Shown here: in pieces, positions 1 through 13,526 of the stretch | Layout of the letters: the number at the start of each line of letters is the position of its first letter | Numbering within the stretch: the first letter of the stretch is position 1 | Assembly (NCBI GenBank): GCA_003640385.1 | Contig: RCAB01000069.1 | Location: forward strand, 140,439 to 204,438 | Source: Setaria digitata | Taxonomy: Eukaryota > Nematoda > Chromadorea > Rhabditida > Setariidae | Direction: 5' to 3' | DNA length: 64,000 bases | The notes under the pieces: model-generated | Databases searched by the model: none | What the model was told of the DNA's origin: nothing | What the model saw: the letters and a program-made list of their open reading frames with translations, nothing else | Made by a program: the position numbers and the translations under genes

Positions 1-188
1 AGAAAAACAAATATCAGCTGCTAGTTTGCAATTTTTTTCCAAAATTTAATTTATTGGAAATAGATAAATTTCGCTGCCACTTTCCTCCTACTTTTCTTGA
101 TTCCACCACCGGTTTTTCAATAAATTAAATCTTAATAAATTAAATAGGAAATTAAAACTATTTGGGAATATAAAAGTTCAAATTGCAG

Positions 189-1878
189 TTGTGTTTATAC
201 TTTACACACCGGTTTGTGTCCTTGGTTATATGACATACGGCAATTCGTTACGAGAATCGATTCTAAATTCGGTTCAAAATACAGCCCTGCAGCAGGGAGC
301 TAATTTTTTGATAACCCTCCACTGCATACTTACTCTCACCATTGTCTTCAATCCTCTTAATCAAGAAGCCGAGGAAGTTTTCGGTATTCCACATCGTCAG
401 TCTTTCAACATTTACCTTATTTCTTATTAAAATTAATTTTCAAAATGCGAAAACACTTTGGAACCTAGCCTGCGTTAGCAAAGATAGTCATAGTCATTAA
501 TGTTGAGAATGAGACCAGTAAAAAAAGGATTAGCGATAAAGGAGAGATGAAAATAGTTATAATGAAAATTTGTTACACTTGTCAGGACAGTAAAGATGCT
601 GTGAAGTCTTATCCCAAACTCATTACATAGCCAAATTTCAGATTTTTGCTGGCAGAGAGTACTGGTTCGTACTGGAATGATGTTGACTGTAGTATTTGTG
701 GCAGAAAGTTTGCCTACATTTGGACCACTGCTGGGTTTAGTGGGTAGTTCAACGCTAACTCTCACTTCGCTTGTTTTTCCATGCTTGTTCTATCTTTATT
801 TAACGGTTGGTGATGAAATGGCTGATGAAAAGGGAAAGAAAAGACCAGACGAGATACCAACAGTTGCCGAGTTGGATTTTTTTAATTTAAAAATTTTCTC
901 GTAGTCGTTTGTTGAAAGATAATATGGCCGAATTTTGGATTCTTCTACTTCTTGAAGATTAATTTACCCAAGTCAAAAAATGATTAAGCTATTTTACTAG
1001 ATCCAACGTACACTTTGAAAACAGCAAAAATTTGTGTTAATTCGAAAACTTATTTTAGAAGTCATTTCCAAAAGCACAGTTTTTTAATAGCATAACGTAC
1101 TTGCAGTGTATTACTACGGTCACCAAGACGTCGTCTGATCATCTGTTCTTTGATCATTTGTAAGGCTTTTCTTTATTTGACTAATAAGTCTTAATTTAGT
1201 CTTTTAAATTATGGACAAGAAATTATCTTTTCCACTTGAAAATACATCTGACTGAGAATATGGTGTACAACACCATATCCGACAGCCTCATTCTTCCCTA
1301 AAAAATCATTTTCGCACATCTATCTTTTAATTGAGCTTTTATAGAATTGCTTAATAAAACTTAAAATTTTATTTCCATTAGAACTGACGTAAACAGGCAA
1401 CAAAAATGATGGTGAAAACACACCTGCATTGGGTACAAGCCAAAGTATCACAAAATATCCGGTCATGTGATAAATCTGATCATGTGCTTGTCAGAACAAA
1501 CAACAGTAAACAGCTCTGTATATATGCATCCTGTATTGCTGTCAAAATTTAAAAACGCTGAGCAAATTATACAGACTGTAACAGTATCAGGTCCGGATCT
1601 CTCAACATTTTGTAAAGAAATTGATTCCGCATACTTGCTACTGTATTTTTTAAGCAATTGGATTGCTCGGTGGTTCACTGTCAACTTACACAGCTGTCAA
1701 GGAATTAGCAACAACTCGATTCGCTATGCCATGCTATGTCCAGCCATTCCTGCCATCTACGGAATCAAATCCACCTGAAGGTTACCTGAATTGCTGTGGA
1801 GTTTGGCAGAACATCACACGATTGGAAGACATTTCCGATTGTAACCCGTATATGGATTTCTATAATCAAAAACTGTAA
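189..1878 (+). CDS. Amino acid/auxin permease family transporter, C-terminal part (partial at 5' end)
   Basis: Multi-span membrane carrier of the Aa_trans (SLC32/36/38-like) family, which moves amino acids across plasma, vesicle or lysosome membranes. Four exons join in phase: 189-395, 642-900, 1107-1159 and 1655-1878, giving the last 246 residues; the 5' exons lie left of the window. Family landmarks are visible: a helix ending VCVLGYMTYGNSLRESI, then FNPLNQEAEEVF, the RTGMMLTVVFVAESLPTFGP segment, a helix rich in S/T (STLTLTSLVFPCLFYLYL), then GLLGGSLSTYTAVKEL and a Cys-containing tail (PCYVQPF, NCCGVWQNIT) with an N-glycosylation site. The 53-base third exon is inferred from phase and fit. 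The substrate cannot be told from sequence. Family assignment is confident; the subfamily is not. Confidence 0.85.
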
Positions 1879-3638
1879 CGCAGATAAAATGGGTCAGAAT
1901 TACAGTATTCTTTATCTCATTTCTCCTCCAAAGAATTCTAAAGTAGCTAAAGTTAAATAACGAGTAGCAAAAATCATTCGTTCAATGATTTTTTTTCAAA
2001 AATAGTTTATGAACTTGAGAAGAGAAAAGAAAACACTCTGATTATGAAATCGTTTAACTTTCAGTAGTAAAGAGCACAAAGGAAAACAAGGTAATTAAAA
2101 ACATTAACTAATATTCAAACAAAATAGTTGATATTAGTTATTTGTTCCTGAGAAAGTAAAAGAAAAGATCAACTGTGTTTAAGAAGTCATGAGGGCAAAA
2201 AATATCGAGAAATCTGACCAGTTGTGAGAATTTCAATAATTCATTACTGATAAACAAACAAGCGAAAGATTCTAAAAAAAATATTGCGGACTTTTGAAAG
2301 TTTTCCAAAAACTTCAATGGCAAGCCATTAATCTTTAGTGTGAAAAGAAGGAAGATATATGGTGGAATGATATATATGAATATATTTGCTTTTATAAATA
2401 ATATAAATAAACTACTTATATATAGCTTCTATTTCTCTTGTGCTTATATACATATATGCAAATAAGTGTATAGTAGACATATGCAAAGCTTGTTACTTTG
2501 TTTCTTCAACTTACCAAATCTTCCGTTCATAAGAATTGTACAGTGAGTACTGGCTGATGCATCTTCAGAAGATAAAATTTTGTTTCCATCCTTAGCGTGC
2601 AATTTCAAGCTTTATCATCTTTAACTCTTGTACCTTTAAAATTCTAGACCTTATTGATCCCATTTACTTAATATTCTATTTCTCCACCATTTCCGTGTCT
2701 ATTGTTAACTTCTGGAAACTTATAATTATTTCATAATTATAAATTTATCATTATTATTAGAATTTGGAAGACCTACGTAAAATTCCCCTAAAGACTTTGT
2801 AAAATCAGTTATTGTTATTATTTCTCTGTGCATAGTCTTTCTTTTCCTCCCTCTTTTTGACCAGTTTTTGTTTGTAAATAAGTTTATGAGGTTTATTTGT
2901 CCCAATAAATTTATCTGAATGAGTTCTCATAATGATTACTGCTCCAAGAAGCTTCGAGAACTCAAGAAGAGAAGACATTGAACTGAGTAATGCTCCCAAC
3001 TTTGAGATGGAAAAATTCTAGTTCTAGATATATATGAATTAAATGATGTAGCCGCGCTTCAATTGCATCGAAGTATGCGTTAATCCGAATGAAGCTTTTT
3101 AAATGAGGTAAAATGAGTGTGGATTGGAACAGATTGTGGAAATTTGTAAACACTGAAGAACACTTTAATATACAAATTTGCATTTTCCATACACTTGAAA
3201 GTCAGGAAATAACGGAAAGCAATCATTTATACAGATTTCTGTTTCCAAGACGTGTGACTACCGCAACTTCGTGTAGCTGAAATATTTCCATACGAGAATA
3301 TGGAACAGGAGTTGCCGTTGTCGACGACGTCTGTAATTCAGTAAAACTGCCGCAGCTGTTCGAAAACTAGAAAAGCCGCTTCTTATAAATATAAAAAAAT
3401 TATTTATAAAAAACTCAAGAAATAAATTTCTCGTCTAAATAACAAAAATTCTTTTTTAGCCAATTTTACAGAAATTTTTCTTCTTAAAAGGATTTAAGGA
3501 ACAAAAGTGTTCCTGAAAAACAAAAAATCCCAAACTTCATCTAGATATATTGTTAAAGCAAAATTTAATTGGTGAATATCAGTATTTGAATTTAGTTTCT
3601 TTCTCTCAGATTAAGTTTATTACATGATAAAAAGCAAT
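1879..3638. other. Intergenic, no gene supported
   Basis: AT-rich sequence with scattered short open frames on both strands. None has splice sites in matching phase or a recognisable family motif. I see nothing else in it. Confidence 0.6.
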
Positions 3639-3955
3639 CTATTTATTGCTCATCCATGTCTGATAAATTTCTTGAATCCTACCACGGTAATACAAGATAT
3701 CTTCAGCAATATCTAGAAAGAAAAGCCTGTTTAAAATTAGTATTTTAAAAACATTTGAAAATTTGCTATCATTCACAAATTTAAAGTTATCCAGAAATAG
3801 AGCTTATTTATTTATGCACTTTTAAAACTTTAATTTATGACTCAAATTTAAGTTTTGCATCGAAAAAATTGTTTCTGTTCATACAAAATATTTTTTTAAA
3901 ACAGGAATTTAACCAATCACGATATGGTTTGCTTGAGCTCAAGTAGAGAGGTCTT
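3639..3955 (-). CDS. Possible two terminal exons of an unknown minus-strand gene
   Basis: Two short minus-strand pieces join in phase. The first is 3955-3921, after a TTTGCAG acceptor and ending in a one-base partial codon before GTGATT. The second is 3712-3639, after a TTTCTAG acceptor. Together they read about 35 residues ending IAEDILYYRGRIQEIYQTWM plus SNK and a TAG stop. The amino acid composition looks coding and both splice sites are reasonable. However, no upstream exon with a matching phase was found, and I do not recognise the protein. It could be chance. Confidence 0.25.
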
Positions 3956-4437
3956 CTGCAAAGCAATCAGTTATTGCTATCATTTGTTATTTGCAAAAGT
4001 TTATGGCAAATTTGAGCGATTTGGATGTGACTTACCACAAAATCAGCAAGAAATGACACTTGCATATACACCACCAAATGGAAGTTATCAGCAAATCTGT
4101 ATCTCCACAAGTCAGAAATTAAAAATTTGACGGCACTTCGGAAGCACATCCCTCTAAATTATGCGTGCTAGAATTTTATCCCATCGAAACAGTTTCATTT
4201 CATCGAAGTAGTGAAAAGCTAGTAATGATTTTCGCATTTAACGAACAAGAACCTTTGCTCAATTTTCTTTTAGCTTACATTCAAATCTTTCCTTTATTAA
4301 CATCAAAATAAAATAAATCTAAGCAAATGATCATTTAAAAATCTGAAGACACGCGCAAAATGTAATTATGTACAGGAAACACAAAACTATGCTACTGCAC
4401 CACATTACACTGTAATCAGCAATGGATCGTTAACACA

Positions 4438-7044
4438 ATGTCAAGAGAATTTAACAGAAGCCAAGTGTTGAACCTGATGATCGGAGTGGCACTAATCATC
4501 ATGCCGTGGAATGTTTTGTTTTGCTACATCAACCGATCGTGGTTGAAAGTTGTACCAAATTTCTCTTCACTATTATTTCATCGCAGTACTTTGAGTGGCG
4601 TTCACAGATGGTTCCTTTTTCCTGTTATCTTAAATGTAAGTACAAGGCATAAATTCATGGCACCTCCTTCCAGAAGATTCAAAAACTTCAAATTTTTCCA
4701 AATTTGTAACCACACTCGACTAGAATTAAAAAAATTAAACATACGAATATCATATCCAGATAGTCCTTTCGATGTGTCTATTACTTTCGTCTTGGATCCC
4801 CGCAGTAGTGACTTGCAAAAGTCGCAGTGAAGAACGTCATATTACCGAGATGATATTTCTTCCGCAGATATTCAACAATTCCACACTATTATCCTTATTT
4901 TTTATCCCGTTCGGCTTTCTACCACTAACATCCATACCATGTCTTGCATTTTGCGCGATTACTACGGTAAGTGATTTATGCAAGAACGTTATTCATCCGA
5001 AACTAATTCTTAACAAATATTTTTGAGTCTCATGTAAAGCAATCTCAACACATGCCACAGGAACTGGAAATTGTCGATTAACATCAAACTTATTCACAGT
5101 AACCTAGTTTTGAATCATAGATTCATTTCTTCAGGTTAGTGAAAGGCCTTCTCGTATACAATCAGTTAAAACACTAATGATATACTGTGATGGTATATTT
5201 GCCATTATTTATTACACATCTGCATATTTTATGGGCAAATATGTTAATTCATTCGTGGAATCATTTCATTTGGAATGTACAGTTCAAACACGATACTGGA
5301 CGGTAACATCCACTAACTACACTGTTTTTCTTCGAGGATATAACTAGACCCTTCTGGGGAAACTTTTTGATAATATACTAGCTATTGCTAGCAATACAAA
5401 AATTACATACATAGGCATAAATAAATGGACTTCATTTAACTGCTGTAGTGTTTGGAATTTACTACCGCTGCTAGCTTAACTCACAAACTCATCCACACCA
5501 ATTTTTTTTTTTTACTCCAACGAATATGGATCAAACTTTAAAATCTAAGCCTCCATGGAAAATATCCTTCAGCAGACTTTAAATAACAGTTACTAGTTTC
5601 TATTGCCAGCTTCATTTACAAAGATTTGTGAACATGTAGAAGTTTTTAAGCAATCACAAGGTCATAAGGTCTATTACTCTCAAGTGGTGGGTATTTTAAA
5701 GTTCAATATTATAAAAAAAGAAAAAACAGATTGCAACGATAATTGCATACTCGATCGGTCTGTTATGTACAGTGACTGTCCTTCTTCTGATTACCACCCG
5801 ACCAACTGAATCAAGTAAGAAGCAGAAGGATGAGCCTTTGGCAAATGAATATTTAGCGAGAAGTCGGGAATCACTGCAACAAGCAAGCAGCGCATCAATA
5901 AGTACAGCACATTCTGCATCAACTGATTCGAAACATAACACTATTGAGCTTTCACCAGAGGTTAGCGGTTACTGGAATTGTAGCAGGGATAAAATATAAA
6001 TCTCTCTTTAAAACCGAAAAATAACAAAACTTCAAATTAGGAAAATGCTGTGGAATCAATAGCATCCAATGAAAGTCAAATCCCGCGAACCAAACCTTCC
6101 CCTGGATTTTAAAAACTGTCATACCACTGTCAATCCAAGAAATGAAATCAGCGTCCTTCTTCTCTCCTCATATAATTTTTTACCTGCTTTTTGTTTCTTA
6201 ACCAATTCACTGTTACACGCCACTGTCAACTAATTCATTACTGCCCTTTTTTATTTTTAAAATAAAGTAATTTCAGCCATTCATTGTTAACAGTAGCAGT
6301 GGAATCCTAAATCTGAGAAATGTTTATAGTAATGATTGGGCTGCTATTCGAATTCTCAGCAACAACAGCGAACTGAGCATTCATCCAACCAAATTTTTAT
6401 TACCACCAGGCCGTATGAGCGCTGTGAGCTTTTAAGAATCAAAATCAAATTTCATTCTTTTTATCTTTGCAAACAAATGCACAAACAAGAAAATAAAGTT
6501 ACGGGTTAAAATAACATGTTAAGTCTAGCAAAATAACTTTCACTTAATTAAAAAAATAGAATAACATCAAAAATGAAATACTTCTATACATTTTTACGCA
6601 TCAGTTTAGAACTTTGCTTTGGTTAACTTTCTAACAGATCAGTGCAAATAAAATATGAATTTTCCAGGGAAGGGAAAAACTAGTTCAATTGAACCGTAGC
6701 AAAAACAAGCTTGCAATCTGTGAAACAATTAGTTATTTTAGAAATTGCAAAAGAAAAATATTGGATTCATTAAATAATCGAATTGACAGCAGAAGTAAGC
6801 AAGATGTAAGTGACCCAAAACCAAAAGAGTAGTTGGAATAAGCTTTATTTAAATGTTTCAGACCGAAGTGACGCTGAAAAATCAGCTAAATGGAGAGCTA
6901 TCTAGTCGGCTCCTTGTACAGTGGTATATAATAGGAGAGGACTGCCCAGCACGGAACGTGAATGCCCTATGGACGAGACCATATTGCGTCCCACGTGATC
7001 AATGGCATTGCAAAATCATTCCTGTCTATTTCGATTTTGGCTGA
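4438..7044 (+). CDS. Four-span membrane protein with C-terminal MSP-like domain
   Basis: Unrecognised nematode protein. Eight exons join with consistent phase: 4438-4635, 4868-4966, 5135-5276, 5610-5686, 5730-5960, 6277-6423, 6668-6805 and 6862-7044, giving 404 residues. Hydrophobic spans lie near residues 14-32, 57-98 (one or two passes), 112-134 and 173-194. A Ser/Thr/Gln-rich linker follows. From about residue 245 the sequence resembles an MSP (PF00635) fold: ELSPE, then SSGILNLRN, AAIRILSNNSELSIHP, a PPG turn, and near the end SSRLLVQWYI and HCKIIPVYFD, which match the last strands of major sperm protein. There is a long insert between the two halves. The ATG at 4438 is chosen for the first span, but an in-frame acceptor just upstream could make this an internal exon. 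Exon 3 has a second donor at 5302. The least secure junction is 5276/5610. What the TM part does is unknown. Confidence 0.6.
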
Positions 7045-7613
7045 TCTACGTATAAATTCAGCACTGCATTCATGCTTGACACATTAACTAGAAATTAAAA
7101 CTTCGACTAAAAGAATTAATGAGGAAACCGAATGATTATTCGTTTGACCACAATTATGCCGCCCCATAAGAAAGTATTACTTTTCATAATGTAAGTTAAC
7201 GCAAACTGGGCTTCTAACGGCCAGTGCGAAATGCCATTAAAGAATATCCACGTCCGTGCAACCTTAACCACCACGTTCCCCTTCCATCCTCCAACGGACG
7301 TGTTAAATTTCAGATAGACTTATGAGGGCTCACGTTCAAGTTGCGATTTCGACTTACTCTCAGCACACGTATGAAAACCATAAATTTCATTCACCTTCAC
7401 GAGTATGACTTAGAACTACATACAAGTCTGCATTTATTCACCTTTAATATATTAAATTTATCGATTTGGTTTTTAGGACACACTCTAGGATTTTCCTATT
7501 TAGGACTTATTTTATAGGAAACATCACGGTAATATTGAAATAACATCGTAATTTGTGATTGCCGACTTTGCTGGAAAGCAAAGACGAGTAATTCAGGACC
7601 TTTCAGTACTCCC
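7045..7613. other. Intergenic; 5' flank of ALG5
   Basis: Separates two plus-strand genes. It presumably holds the ALG5 promoter or trans-splice acceptor, but no site can be singled out. Confidence 0.5.
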
Positions 7614-9928
7614 ATGGATTTGATAATGGTACTGCTAGGGTTCCTAGTATCCGGTATTCCTCTCTCTATCACCTGCCTTTATCTTCTGTCATGGCTTACT
7701 CCTTGGCCTATTCGGACTCGAAAAGAGCTGATGCAGCCATTATTTGCCTACACCCCCGATAACCCTGAAAGCGAGAAATTCATGCCATTATTAGTAGACG
7801 ATGAGTCTGGACAACTTCATTGTACCAAACCAGATTTATATCTTTCCATTATTATTCCTGCTATGAACGAACAGGTAATTCATTTACTCCACTGATATTT
7901 TTGAGTTTTTTATTTGCACAGGAAGCATCTCAGTTACTTCAAATTATAACATAGTTTACTTTCGTTTTTCAAATTTGATATTTGGTGTTAAAATGGACAT
8001 ATTGTCTGCAAATTTGCAAATAAATAAAAGAATTGGACATGGAGTTCAAATAATTTCATTTCAGTTATTTCCAGGAAAGACTTCCGGTTATGTTGAATGA
8101 GTGCTTATCCTATTTGGAAGATCGGCAGAATAAAGATGACCTGTTTACATACGAGGTGGATTCCTTACAGAGATATGAAAAAATATGCTTTCAGTGTAGA
8201 GTTTAAGTAGACGAGATTTCAAACTCTCTAAATCAAAGGAAGAGATCCTTTTTCACAATTATATAAGTGAAATATACATAGCATTTGGAGAGTTTTTTTT
8301 TTTAACTTCAGCATTTTCATTGTGACATTACTTTTCCGTGATAGCATAAAATCTATTTAAGGAACAGAAAAGTCAAATTTAGGAGAGGTTATATAATTCA
8401 TCAAAAACACCAAAAAGGGTAAATTGGTTCTTTATTTTTAATACGCATTCTGGCATTTATGGTTACTTTTGTAGGTTATTGTGGTAGACGATGGCAGCAC
8501 AGATAGAACTGCTGATACAGGTTATCGTTATACGGAGAAATGTGGAAGAAAAATCAGAGTCTTGAAGCTAGAGAAAAATTTGGGAAAAGGTATTCCTAAA
8601 TTTCGAATTTTTTCTAGAATTTTTGGCTGAAACGATTCCGTTACAGGTGGAGCAGTGCGCAGCGGTGTGTTATGTGCTCGTGGTTCATTGATTTTGTTCG
8701 CAGATGCAGATGGTGCCACGAAATTCGCTGACTTTGAGCATGTAGAAGAAAAATTACTTAACCTAGCAGCTCTCGAGAGCTGTAAGAAAAGAGACAGTCT
8801 TGACTGGGTTATTCCTGCTATAGCTATTGGTTCAAGGTCTGTTTGGTCTTAATGGAAAATTTGCTTCGCTGGAAAATTTTTTAAATGTAACAGTTTTAGT
8901 TTGTTAAAAAAAACCGATGAGCTTTTGTTTTATCATCATGGCAACATCTAAATTTAATTTATTTTGTAGTGGTCTTCAAAACCAGAAATAGAACAAAAGT
9001 TTATTTTTAGACTTTTTGTCTTGTAGATAAGCGAAATTCTCTACCTAATTTTTTTTACATTGTTTGTACTGTTGCATTTCTTTAAAATTTTGCAAGAACT
9101 GTTCAGTTTATGTTCCAGTGCTTTTTCTTTCTGAATGGTACAACAGTCACCATGTCAGAGCTAAAAAAGATCAGTTTCAGTATGCTGAAGTGTGCTTCGA
9201 AGCCATAGGAAGCTTTTTGCATATTCTGCGTTTATGTTTCTGTTTTCAGAGCACACATGGAAAAAAAAAGCATAGCAACACGTTCCCTAGTACGAACCTT
9301 TTTAATGATGGGATTTCATTTGATGGTGTACATTTTCACTGTCAGAACAGTACGTGACACCCAATGTGGATTCAAATTATTTACGCGTGGAGCCGTTTGT
9401 AAGGTTAGCATTATTATGGTTTTTATTTTTTATTTTTCGAGAATTCCATAAAAATATGTATTCTCATCCGTGTAATTTCTATTTCTTTAACCTCCAGTCT
9501 AACACTTAATAATGCCTAAATGTCTGTCTCATTGACCGTCAATCTTTCAGTTAGTTTGGGTACTTGACATTAACACTTTAGTTTTTAATTCATTTAAATT
9601 CTGGAGTTTCAAGCTCGATTAGCCTTTGGAATCCTATTTTGAAATTAATCAAAAAAGAAAAAGGAAAAGAAATATAAAGAAGCTAAAGATTTAGCACTAA
9701 AATATTTTATTACAGTTATTCCCATTGTTGCATATTGAGCGATGGGCATTTGATGTTGAGTTGTTGTTTCTCGCCGAGCAGTTCAACATTCCAATCATTG
9801 AAGTACCAGTAACATGGCATGAAGTTGATGGTTCTAAAATAGTGCCTATAGTTTCATGGATTCAAATGGGTCGTGACTTGATACTTATTTGGTTTCGCTA
9901 CACTGCCGGTATTTGGAAGTGTAGTTAA
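7614..9928 (+). CDS. ALG5: Dolichyl-phosphate beta-glucosyltransferase (ALG5)
   Basis: ER membrane enzyme that transfers glucose from UDP-glucose to dolichyl phosphate, giving the donor for glucosylation of the N-glycan precursor. Six exons join in phase: 7614-7874, 8075-8155, 8475-8589, 8647-8836, 9250-9403 and 9716-9928, for 337 residues, close to the human enzyme (324). An N-terminal hydrophobic anchor (residues about 4-28) is followed by a GT-A family 2 glycosyltransferase domain. Landmarks are SIIIPAMNE near residue 82, VVDDGSTD at 117-124, EKNLGKGGAVRSG, the acidic LFADADGAT motif (Asp172 and Asp174), TQCGFKLF and [14 protein letters not shown]. These match ALG5 rather than DPM1. The intron at 8590-8646 is only 57 bases. 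POLR1C follows on the same strand after 857 bases. Confidence 0.95.
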
Positions 9929-10785
9929 TTTTAAAATTTACTAGTTCAGATTTAGTTTGACTGGTAATCATGTTATTAAATAATATTATACCTCTTATAT
10001 GATTATGTTTTTTGAAAACTTCGTATGACACTTTTAGGTTATCAGATCTATCCGTTTATTATTAATTGTGTCTACTGGACTTAGTTAAGTGATACATTAT
10101 AGCATCCTTTCCATCTTTGCATCTGCAAGTATTTTTCGCTGTATTTTGACACCACTCATTCCACCTTCATTTTGGTGTCCAAGTTAACTAATAAATTTGA
10201 ATAGCTTGAATTTTGTTTTTTTCATTTGATGATGGCTGTACAGTATGATCTTTCCGATGTCTGTCAAGATTTTTAATACGTTACGATGTGATCTTTTTAC
10301 GCTAATTCCTCCAGTATATTTTTGTTTTCCTACTTGTTCAGCATAGTTGTAATTGTTCTTTTGTAAATTCTTCTTTTTTTCTTTTAACTCTTTAAACCTC
10401 GTCTATGTTTATAGCTTTATTTCGGGAAAATGTACAAAGGAGATAAGAGAATACCTGTGATAACCTTAATATGAGTATTTTCCTGTTTTTATTTCCTTTT
10501 TGCCACTATACCAATTTTACATGTTCTGTTTGTTCTTGGTTTTTATTATGCATTTTGTTAATTTTGAAAGTATAATACAGTTGTTGGATTTTTCACAAGC
10601 TCGTTTATAGTCTTCAGTTAATCTGCTAATAGTGTATTACTATTCACTTATTCAGTGACCAATACTGCTCAGGGCACTACTTTAAAAGTTGGACTAGTCA
10701 TTATAACTTGGTCGGAGTGGACTAATTTTGGACTTTTTTAGCTGAGAGTAGTGAATTGAAAATTAACTGGATCTTTTGCAAGACG
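9929..10785. other. Intergenic between ALG5 and POLR1C
   Basis: AT-rich, T-rich sequence with no supported coding exon. It contains the ALG5 3' UTR and the upstream region of POLR1C. Confidence 0.5.
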
Positions 10786-13326
10786 ATGCCTGAGAGTCCG
10801 AAGAGATTTCGTCGGAGAAGTGAGCGGAGCATGGAGAACAGGCTCATCATGAAGGAAGAAAGAGTACTAAATGTAAGTTTATGGGAATGCTTATTAGTTT
10901 TGTATGAGTTGAACTTTTTCCAGAAACAAGGTTGATGCACTTTTTGCCTTCTCTCTTATACACTGCAGTTACTAGCAAGGAGCTTGTTCTAGTGATTCTC
11001 ATGCCTTCCGTCTGCCTACTTTTACTTTTAGCCATAGCGACTTTCCCTGTTTTCGTAGATAAAATTAATCATTTTGCAGACATATGATGCTAACAGTGAT
11101 TTTACCTCCATTTCGATGCAATGGAATGTAGAAACGTACATATCAAATGTCAAAATATCTGTAATAAATGAAAGTAAAGATGGTATGGCATTGGAATTTG
11201 ATTTAATTGGAGTTGAGTCACCAATTGCAAATGCCATCAGGAGGGTACTTATTGCTGAAGTGAGTTTCTTGCTTCAAATTACAATTCCCAAAATTACTAC
11301 TTCATTTTACATCTGTTTCGCTTCCTATATATATCATTTTTCACTGCATTTCACATGTATGTGGTTCTACAAAAATTTTTCATGGAAGTGGAAGCTAGCA
11401 AACATTAACAGTTTTTTTCTTGCTGCAGCTTCCTACTATGGCAATCGAGAAAGTGTATTTGTACCAGAATACGTCAATTATACCGGTACGGTATTTTTCA
11501 AAATTATTTTTCGTTCCTTTAATTTTTTAGGTTTGAAATGATGAAAACTTGAATTTTTCTTTTTTTACCGAAGTTTCCAAATGAATTTAGGATGAAGTCC
11601 TGAGTCATCGTTTTGGATTGCTTCCCATTAAAGCAGATCCACGATTATTTAAAATGCCTCTTACACGAGTCATTGGAGTCAACGAATCAGGTGTAGATTG
11701 TGACGAAGAACCAGTCGGTGATCCAGAGAGGTTAATATAATAATTATTTTGTCGTTGTAGTGCTTGAGCTTAGATTAGTAAGCGATAAAACTTCGTGATT
11801 CTAGAATCCAAAAATATTTAAAGTGCTGTAGATGTTAGCTTCATTTGAGAAACAGAGAGATACACTTGTACAAATTTGTCAAAAAGTACATTATTATAAT
11901 AACCATAGGATTTAACGGCTTCAAAATATCTTACCCATTCACTGTTGTGAAGTGCAGTTGAAATGACAAACTTCTCACTATTTAAGAGCAATCATTTTAG
12001 GAATCTCATTTTTGAGATTAAGGTCACATGCGCCCAAAATCCAAATGCTTTAAAAACAGCCACAAATCCTAAGGAAATATATGATAATGCTTTTGTTTAT
12101 TCAAATGCATTCAAATGGATACCAATCGGTGATCAATCTACTTCACTCCCATATTCACCAACAATGGTACATGGTGATATCCTCGTTGCACAGTTACGAC
12201 CCGGACAGGAGATCGAGGCTAGGTAAGTCATGTTCACTTAAATCTTATACTGCAATTTTCCGTCGCATTTATTTTGCAAATTCATTAGAGAAAGAATGGC
12301 CTTTTGGTTAGTTCACTCTGCTTATCAAGTTTTAATCTAGATGTCACTGCACGAAAGGGATAGGGCGTGACCATGCGAAGTTCTCACCGGTCGCAACTGC
12401 ATCATATCGTTTATTACCAAAAATAATATTGAAAAAGAAATTCAGTGGTGCAGATGCCCAAAGAGTAATGAACTCCTTTTCAGAAGGTGTCATCGAAATC
12501 AATGCAGGTGAATAGAATTTTTTTTTCAGATATGTAGGTCGCCGTAAAACTTATATTTTTTTAAAGGTGCAGTTTTGGAAGTAGGGTTTCCCTGCCTGCT
12601 TTTAGCAAAAGTGCTTTTCAAATTCTATCAAACACTGCTGACATATAACTGTCCTTAATGCATGATTGCATTTGGCTTCCTGTTTTTACTATCCACTCCA
12701 GTTCTGATGATTGAAGTCCTCTTTAAATTATTCCAGGGAGCTTTAAATTTCAATATAGCTACTCATAAAACCTCGAAATTTTGTCAATCTTAAGGAATAC
12801 TTTTTAACTCCAGATGGAGTAGCTGTTGTGAGAGATGCACGATCTGACACTTGCAGTCGTAATGTTCTACGACATGAAGACTTGGCAGAACATATTGAAC
12901 TGTCGAGAATGAAGGACCATTTCATTTGTAAACTGCATTCATTTTTTTTTTTCTGATTCATATAACATCTTCATGTGTTGGAACATGCATCCGTGCTTTC
13001 CTGTCCTTGCAATATTTCTGCAATGTTCAACCTAAAGTCCACAGCTCCTTTTATTACTTCCTGACCATATGTCCAAATATTTCGTTCCTTTTAATGACTT
13101 GCTTTAGATGTGGTTAAGGAATATATAGATATATGAGACAGGATAGATATTTGTAGCATAAACTTTAGATTTTTGCTGCGGCTCTTAATGAGTAAATTCT
13201 TCAGTTAGTGTTGAGAGCACCGGGGCAATAAGAAGTGCTGAACTGCTTGTAGAAGCTTGCAAAGTATTGGAGGAAAAATGTCAAACGCTGCGAACGCTGT
13301 TACGGAAACGACTCAAAGAAGTCTAG
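10786..13326 (+). CDS. POLR1C: DNA-directed RNA polymerases I and III subunit RPAC1 (AC40)
   Basis: Alpha-like assembly subunit shared by RNA polymerases I and III; it pairs with RPAC2 to nucleate the core enzyme in the nucleus. Eight exons join in phase: 10786-10872, 11080-11259, 11429-11485, 11591-11730, 12001-12222, 12341-12507, 12814-12927 and 13205-13326, giving 362 residues (human 346). Visible landmarks: a basic N-terminus; the alpha-motif [20 protein letters not shown] (about residues 73-92); a dimerisation/insert domain with [53 protein letters not shown] (two Cys and two His, but no full four-cysteine zinc site); and a helical C-terminus. The ATG is the first in frame and gives a basic tail like other RPAC1 proteins. 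It runs convergent with the OPA3-like gene. Confidence 0.95.
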
Positions 13327-13375
13327 TGATATGAACATTCCAGCTCTTCTACTGTTACATATTATTATATCGGGA

Positions 13376-13381
13376 AATAAA
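13376..13381 (+). terminator. Polyadenylation signal of POLR1C
   Basis: AATAAA 50 bases after the POLR1C stop codon, at the expected place for a short nematode 3' UTR. Confidence 0.6.
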
Positions 13382-13505
13382 AACTCCTAGATAATAATCA
13401 TTTAACACTATTCTAGCTCTTGTTTCATGCTTAAAAGATTTCCACTATTCTGGAGTGAGAAATATACCGCGGCATGCTTATTGAAAGCGTGTCATCTGTA
13501 TCTCA

Positions 13506-13526
13506 TTTTTTTTTTTTTTTTTTTTT
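13506..13526. repeat. Poly-T run
   Basis: Twenty-one consecutive T in the intergenic gap between the convergent POLR1C and OPA3-like genes. The exact length is prone to sequencing error. Confidence 0.8.

Noticed and set aside
11074..11541. Single 155-codon open frame read as one protein
   Set aside because: Only the 11080-11259 part is coding (POLR1C exon 2). The rest reads through intron into another frame of exon 3.
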